Under the pieces are notes generated by a model. It was not told where the DNA came from, searched no databases, and saw only the letters and a list, made by a program, of their open reading frames with translations. The position numbers and the translations under genes are program-made. From Hydractinia symbiolongicarpus (lineage: Eukaryota; Cnidaria; Hydrozoa; Anthoathecata; Hydractiniidae), in assembly GCF_029227915.1 (NCBI RefSeq), contig NC_079885.1:6758001-6822000 (forward strand): DNA of 64,000 bases. Direction: 5' to 3'. This document shows, in pieces, positions 57,614-64,000 of this stretch (the first letter of the stretch is position 1; each line of letters begins with the position of its first letter).

Positions 57614-59750
57614 GATTTACGGAAATAAGAATTGCACTTTTTTTTACGTCTGCTCGCTCCAACCAACTCAATTTTGAATCATTTCTTTCTCGCAACTAAT
57701 TTTCATATTTTAACTGTACATCTGGACACGTTTGAATAACATACTTTAAACAAGTCTCTCAAGCGTCCTTAATTTCAATTTTTTTGCCTCGTCTAAAAGC
57801 TTTTTGTCTCTCCACAGCGGTACCTGAATACACAATTGTGACAAAAAAGTTTTGTCTCGCCATCAGAAAAATAGGCAACGGCTCCTGGAATCGAGGGTAG
57901 TCAAATTTTTCTTAAGTTGTATTCGCACCGTCCACTATTTACATCTTTTAAATGAAACTCGCTTGATTTATTTCTAATTTCTTGTTGATTTTTTAATGTT
58001 ATATTAAGTATTTAATTTATTTTAATTTATTCGACATATACAGTACAACATAATGTAATTTATTCCATATTTCAACAGTTTTCCAGTTTTGATTACATCA
58101 CAAAAAAATGGCTACCATAGCCATATCAAAGATCACTTGAAGCATTGATCCTTTAAAATCAACACTTTTTCTGTCGTTTTATTCATGAAAGCGTTTTCCT
58201 TGGGATTATAATTTCGCTATAATTCCGTAACAAACAATTTTCCTCTGAAGGACCCCTGAATTATGAAACATTAATTTATTTAAAAAGTATATAATATTTC
58301 TAAAGTTTAATATATATTTACGTTAAAATTCACGATGTAGCAACTTTGTACCCGTACTTCCAAATTGAGGCTTAGTTCTTCAAAACGTCAGTTGTTTATA
58401 GTTTTCGATGCAGAACGCATTGTGTAACAATAATACCTTTTTTCCAAAAGTTTTTGAAATATAATTCTTCTAAAGTGTCACATACGTTTTCTTAACGGAT
58501 TAGCGGTCTTCTTTGTAAATATTACGTGGGTACATTTTATAACGTTACACTTAATTTTGTATATATTATAAAGTCATCCTCTTCCCTAGGGTTTGTTGCC
58601 TGATGTCAGAGCGCCCATCGCTTACTTGACGACGCCAATCTCGATATCAAAAAGGCAAGAACCCTGGAGACGAGGTTGTAATAAAGTTATAATTTTTAGA
58701 TGTAAGCAAATAAGTAGTAACACATTTTCAATCTCTTTTTATAGAAGAGCTCGAATGCGCTTACATAGGGTTTCGGCTGCTTAAAGAGGCAGAAGGTCTT
58801 TTTTATACAGTCCTGTTTGCTGTCACTTTTACAGGATTTTATTTCAATCATGGCGGGTTTCATTTTTCAAAATGGCTGTTCTTGTATGTCAGACAATAAT
58901 CCGTCGTTTGTTTTCAAGTCTCCAAGACTCTGGCCTAGCCCTTACCCTTCGAAAAGACTCTTTTTCAGTCAACAAATATTTAACTTTCTGAAACTTGAGT
59001 CGCAATTGGTCAATCTAGATACAAGAATTAGACGGGTCATGTTTGATACCGTCGGTAGCTCATTTTCTTTTTGAAACATGGGAGCATCTTTCATTACAAA
59101 TTAGTCAGCAGGAGTTATGGTGGTCAACTGTAGGTCTCTTTTTGCCGGATCTTTAAGGGTTAAGTTGGTTGTGTTATATGTTTTATAACTAATGGTATAT
59201 ATTTAGTTGGCGAATGAGTGGTGACCGACTATTAGACATAATGTGGTGTGTAAAATACACCAAGCAATGAACTGTTATGTACTGCAGAAAAAATAATTTT
59301 TTCGCATCAATGAATGATTGTTACCTCATGCCCAAGTTACAGAAACACAGCATCATTCAAACGTTTTTGCGAGTACTCTAAAATAAATATGAGTGAATGA
59401 ATATTCATTAGATTTTAAAAAGTATCCCTTTTTGACAATTACGAAATACTGTACTTTTATTGAAGCAACCTCGATAGCTATTTGAAAGCCTGTTAAAAGC
59501 TTGTTGATTGCCTCGTGTTCTCTAGGCAGCCATATTCTCAAAAAGATATAAAAGTATGGCTTAATTAGAGTATCCGCTTTAAAACCACAACAAATTATCT
59601 CGACTTAGAAAACACATTTTAAATGTATGATATTATTGGACGATTTATTTCTCAAAAACACGTTGCATTGGATTATTACGAAATCTCACGCTGAATTAAA
59701 CCATGGATCGTAACCAAACACGTTCTTCCCGCCCACTCCCACACTCACTT
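57614..59750. other. Intergenic region between genes B and C
   Basis: No gene supported. It contains a fold-back element (58574-58680) and AT-rich single-copy-looking sequence. The part just before 59757 is expected to hold the gene C promoter. Confidence 0.6.
58574..58680. repeat. Small fold-back MITE (C-C-T-C-G-T-C-C-C family), copy 2
   Basis: Left arm TCATCCTCTTCCCTAGGGTT, right arm ending ACCCTGGAGACGAGGTTGTA. It is related to 28474-28570. Confidence 0.55.
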
Positions 59751-59756
59751 TGCGTA

Positions 59757-59763
59757 CTATAAA
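59757..59763 (+). promoter_or_regulatory. TATA box of gene C
   Basis: ACTATAAAAAAGAGC places TATAAAA at about 59758-59764. Transcription would be expected to start about 30 bp downstream, near CTCAGACATCACTTG (about 59785-59795). Confidence 0.6.
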
Positions 59764-59830
59764 AAAGAGCGACTTTGCAATTCTCAGACATCACTTGTTC
59801 ACTGCAGGACAGAAACAGAACAAAGAGACG

Positions 59831-59908
59831 GTAAGAGTTCTTCTTTTAATTTAACAAAAATTTTCCAGTTCATGTATTATTTTATTTCATGTATCTTTTA
59901 TCTACAAG
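59831..59908 (+). other. 5' UTR intron of gene C
   Basis: AGACG|GTAAGAG at the donor and TCTACAAG|ACATGAAG at the acceptor remove 78 bp and place the ATG two bases into the next exon. Confidence 0.65.
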
Positions 59909-59910
59909 AC

Positions 59911-61094
59911 ATGAAGCTGTATTTATTAATTGCATTTGTTGGCATCAGTGCCCTAGCACTTGCTGAAGACCAATTTGAAGATGAATTTGATGTAGAAGAT
60001 CCCAGTTACGGATATACTGGAGTTGGACATCATGGAGGACATCTTGGAAATGGAAATCTTGGAAACGGCCATCTTGGAAATGGACACCTTGGAAAAGGCC
60101 ATCTTGGAAATGAACTTCTTGGAAATGGACTTCTTGGAGCCGGTAAACATAACTGTAAGTACCTAAATTAGAAAGTATAATTATTTGATAATTCATATTC
60201 AGAAATACAACAACGAATCGTCCAATAGCAAAACGTCTTCTCGTATAATTTATTACTGGTTAAAGAAATCATTCCAATTTAAATAATTTCAATTCAGGTG
60301 GAGGATATGGTTACAATGTCAACACACATCTTTGCCATAGTGGAAAACTTTACGTAAAGAAATACCACCGTGCCTGTGGTTACGCCATCTATGACATTCG
60401 AACACATTTCTGTTTCAAAGGAACCGTATATGCTCAAAGCGTGTACCAAGTATGTGGAAACCGAAACGTCTGCAACCGAAAGAGTCAATTTTGTTTCAGA
60501 GGAACCTGTTACCTTAAAAAAGTCTACAGCATTTGTGGATGGAATGTATGCAAACGAGGTCAAGAATTCTGTTTAAGAGGAAAATGCTACAACAGAAGAG
60601 TATATCGAGTCTGTGGAAACAATGTTTGCAACCGACGATCTCAATTCTGTTTTAAAGGAACCTGTTACCTTCGACGTGTCTACAGCATCTGTGGATGGAA
60701 TGTATGCAAAAAAGGTCAAGAATTCTGTTTAAGAGGAAAATGCTACAACAGAAGAGTATATCGAGTCTGTGGAAACAATGTTTGCAACCGACGATCTCAA
60801 TTCTGTTTTAAAGGAACCTGCTACCTTCGACGAGTTTACAGAATCTGTGGATGGAACGTTTGCAATCGAAGCACCGAACTGTGTTGGAAAGGAAAATGCT
60901 ACAACAAATCAGTATGGGCAGTCTGTGGTGGACGTCTGTACCAACAAAACGTGTATATCTGCCATGCCAAACGTTTGTACAAGCGAGATTACTATGGTTA
61001 CTGTGGATCCTCAATCTATCGCACAAGTGATTACAGATGCAACAATGGAAAATTGTACGGCAATAAGGCTTACACGCCAAATTATCGAGGTTAA
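59911..61094 (+). CDS. Gene C: secreted galaxin-like Cys-rich repeat protein
   Basis: Exons 59911-60154 and 60298-61094, 346 residues plus TAA, with the intron in phase 1 (AAC T|GTAAGT and AG|GT GGA GGA). The start M-K-L-Y-L-L-I-A-F-V-G-I-S-A-L-A gives a clear signal peptide; this ATG is preferred over an upstream in-frame one (59872) that lies in the likely 5' UTR intron. An acidic stretch (D-Q-F-E-D-E-F-D-V-E-D) is followed by Gly-rich 5-residue repeats (G-N-G-H-L, 60036-60138). The rest is about ten units of about 25 residues patterned C-G-x-x-V-C-N-R-x-S-Q-F-C-F-x-G-T-C-Y. The C-terminal units (C-G-G-R-L-Y, then C-G-S-S-I-Y, then C-N-N-G-K-L-Y) look like galaxin repeats but with mostly single rather than paired Cys. 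Galaxins are extracellular matrix proteins first described in coral skeletons. A structural matrix or cuticle role is likely. Confidence 0.85.
60561..60872 (+). repeat. 156-bp tandem duplication within gene C
   Basis: The segment from CAAGAATTCTGTTTAAGAGG at 60561 recurs at 60717 almost unchanged, giving two nearly identical 52-residue double units. The high DNA identity implies a recent duplication or gene conversion. Confidence 0.85.
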
Positions 61095-61338
61095 AAAAAC
61101 ATATCAGATTTAGAAATCGGACATTTGATTATAAGGTGAAAGGATTGTAATTTTGGGAAGCCACGGTAGAGGAAAAAAATACTAATTATAACAGAGCATT
61201 TAACATTTGTGTTTTTTTTTCTCTCTGGTAATAAGAATATTTTCTTTGAATTTAGCAATACATTTTTGCTGAACAGTAAGCGGAGATTATCTCACGTTTC
61301 AAGTGAATGTTTGTTTGGTTTATTTAAAAGGCTTTAAA

Positions 61339-61344
61339 AATAAA
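61339..61344 (+). promoter_or_regulatory. Poly(A) signal candidate, gene C
   Basis: AATAAA within TTTAAAAATAAAAATGG, 245 bp after the stop codon. Confidence 0.45.
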
Positions 61345-64000
61345 AATGGCTTTTCTATTTCAACAGCAAATTACGAAATAAGCTGAATCACTTCTATTGA
61401 TAATACATTGCAGTTACAGAATTTATGTTAAAGATAATTAGCGATAATATAAGGGCAAAGCAAAAAATAAGTCAGCTGTTGATGTGCGTTACACCCAGCA
61501 ACAACAATTCCTCTCAAAAGAAAGGCAAAATGGTAGACTCAGGTAAAATGACAGAAAATGGCAGAAAAGTTCCCTGCATATCCTAATTCATTTGATCCAA
61601 GTACTTACCTTTGCTTTTAACTCAAACCTCAAACTTTCTAGTAAATATCTTAAAACTTCTTGGAACTAGCTAGCTAGCTATATCATTTTAAAAATTTCGC
61701 ACAGAGACGTATAAGTTTATTGTACATAAAGCAGTTTTTAAGCAACAACAACGACTTTAAAATCTTTTTAGAAGTATTAATTACTTTAAGGCAGGAAATT
61801 TTTGCAGGCATTTCAATTTCGCGGTGTTTTCGGTCAAAATTGCATTTTGCGGCTTTCTATTTTCGTGGTTGAACCATAGTCACGAGATTCGCGGCATTTT
61901 TATTTTGCGGTTTCAGGAAAAACACGGATTTTCCAACATTTTATTTTCGCGATACAGATATTTTACTTTGCATATGTCGAAATTAGAAGCAACCGAGATT
62001 AAAAGCAAGTTGGACACAAAAGTTGTAAAATGAAATAAATGTTAGAAAAACTATTTATTCTTATCCATTTTTCTTTGCTCGCTTTTGATTTGTTGGACTG
62101 TCCGCTAATTGGAGAGAACAAAAGCCTTATTTGCTCTTTGGTGCAAAAAATATTGTCTGCTAATCAGAGTGTATGAACAAAGTGTCCGCTAATCGGAGGT
62201 GTCCGCCTTTTAGAGTGCCAGTTAATTGAAGAGAACACTGAATAACAATTATTCTGTAAATTCACGAAATACGTCAGTGAAGTGTCGCTGTGGCTCGAAA
62301 ACTTCGTCATCTCGGTCATCACTGTCATCAAGGGCCATATCGTGTCTACTGAATTTTTTTCTCGACTAAATTTTAAAACGGACAAGCTTCCATCTATTTT
62401 TTCATCGGTTTTAAGAAAATTTTTTTTAAACAATAGATAATTTAAATTCGCGGTTTTATTGCAGCATTTTAATTTCGCGTTTCGCGTCTAACTCAATTTT
62501 TCGCGACATTTTAATTTTTCATGCATTTGAATTTGTTGCAGAGGGGGTTGGTTTTTGCTATGACTGGGGGTCGCAGAACGAGGGTCAGGATGACTCATTT
62601 ACTCCAGACTACTCCATGAGATCGAGGTGGGAAAAAGGCGAAAAAGAAAGTAAAACTCGAAAGCTATTTTTATTTTTGTAGAGAGTAAACATTCTTTCTA
62701 ACTTCATACAAGGAAATATAGCAATCTAAAAGGTATGTTAATGAATGAAAAAATTCATTATTCATTTAATTCACATGTACTCAGAGAAATCTGCTAGCTA
62801 ACTAAGCTAAGGAAACATCAATTGACACTTAATTAAGAGGATTTCCCTGCTGACTGACAAGTAAGTTTTCGTTCGCCTAGTTAGACTACACAGGTCGCCA
62901 CATCACATCGCCTAACTAATGACTCACCTAATTAAACCATATCACCTAATTAGGTGTTTACCTTGACTTGAAATGCTAGCTAGATAGTGTTTTCCCTCTA
63001 ATTCAGGCTATATAGTAGCTAGTTCTAGGACCACTGGAGCTGTACAGCTTAATTTTGATGTTAGCTTAATTAGGCGTTTTACAGCTTTTTTAAGATGTAC
63101 AATACTTTGATCGTCTAAAACACACATTTAACTAAATTTTGGCATATATCTATTGAATAAATCCAATATGTACCTGAATATAAACATCTCCAATACATTA
63201 GTTTTTCGTAGCACCCTGGGGATCCGCTAAATTTAAAGTTTTAAAATTGCCGCCTAAATAGGCTGTATCACGTGACATCCAACTAGGATGCAGTACAGCT
63301 TAAATTTACGGATTCGGCTCAGCTTTGTTGCCGTAGTGATGAATGACATTTTGCTTAATTGACGAATCACATTTGTGCTACATCCGCAATTTTTAAAATT
63401 TCGCAGGGTGAAAACAAACCTAGTTCGTAGGGGGAAGAATGCTAAAAATGTTAAAATTAAAGAATAATTAGTTAACGAAAGATAACCACAAAAAAAACTA
63501 ATCTAATGTATAAAATGACGTTGGACTTATATCATATAGTTTTAAAAGTTGGTTAACAAGTCTTTTTCAATTTTTTAAACAGCTCTTTCCGTTCTCAAGA
63601 TATTCACATTTAAAGAATTTTAGATTTAATTATGCTGCATGGATTATGATGTCATATTTAAATAATAGCAAATCTTGATACTTTCTCTTATCAATAATTT
63701 TAGACCTGTTAAGCGGTGTGTATTCAAACTCTATTATCTATGCATAGGTATTATAAAAGGGAATTGATTAACATTATTTTTTTGCTAATATCTTGCTCGT
63801 CCCAGGCCTCTAAATTTTTTTTGATGACCTTTTGCAAGTTGAAAATCTTCATTAAATTATTTCGTATTGTACTGTATACCTAAATAGGCAACGCATAACC
63901 TAATTAGGTTATATTTCTTTTTAACATAATTCTCATGTGCGCAAACATATTGAGACATGAGTGACAATTTTGGAATCATAGTCACTTAATCATAGCATTA
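61345..64000. other. 3' intergenic region with a TE-like repeat block
   Basis: No gene supported. About 61790-62530 contains repeated TTTCGCGG, TTTTGCGG and ATTTTCGCG motifs and, at 62090-62230, internal repeats of TGTCCGCTAATTGGAG and variants. This looks like one or more degraded DNA transposon ends. From 62870 to 63900 the text CCTAATTAGG and CTAACTAATG recur, also without coding capacity. Confidence 0.5.

Noticed and set aside
62080-62240. Possible tandem regulatory repeats (TGTCCGCTAATTGGAG and variants).
   Set aside because: The pattern is more like a degraded transposon end than a promoter element, and no gene follows.

Overview
This is a eukaryotic, AT-rich, intron-rich window, most likely from a cnidarian and probably a hydrozoan. 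The taxon is an inference from the gene families (REJ, GAIN and galaxin-like proteins) and repeat types; there is no diagnostic marker gene. No rRNA, tRNA, CRISPR or bacterial-type operon was seen. Nearly all recognisable coding capacity is on the + strand, in three genes.

Gene A (about 2319-22679, 28 recognisable exons, 2205 codons, first exon not found) and gene B (30718-57443, 34 exons, 2447 codons) are tandem paralogues. Exons were joined by hand using splice sites, reading phase and paralogue alignment; both joined frames stay open to a stop. The 27 downstream exons of each gene correspond one to one, and every intron phase between them agrees except at the last junction. Both encode large single-pass membrane proteins. 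In order the parts are: a globular N-terminal region, a beta-sandwich module ending in a W-D-G-S motif, a Cys-rich segment with C-G-x-C-x-G-G-x-T-G motifs, an IPT/TIG-like segment, a long receptor-for-egg-jelly (REJ) region, a small exon holding a furin-type polybasic site, a GAIN-like domain with a degenerate GPS, a Thr-rich linker, a SEA-like domain, one transmembrane helix and a short tail ending near N-P-T-Y. This is the ectodomain plan of polycystin-1 relatives without their multi-pass channel part.

The N-termini differ completely. Gene A has ten copies of a 13-residue Pro/Asp/Glu-rich repeat. Gene B has about 400 residues of a duplicated Cys-rich module.

Gene C (59911-61094) is a small two-exon gene with a TATA box and a 5' UTR intron. 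It encodes a secreted galaxin-like Cys-rich repeat protein.

The rest is introns and intergenic DNA rich in mobile elements: decayed LINEs nested in gene A intron 2, a PIF/Harbinger relic with an internal minisatellite and three head-to-tail Helitron-like elements in the longest intron of gene B, several TIR or fold-back MITEs, two copies of a tRNA-derived SINE, and long (TA)n and (TTC)n tracts. The 8-kb spacer between genes A and B (22680-30717) and the ends of the window carry no gene I can support.
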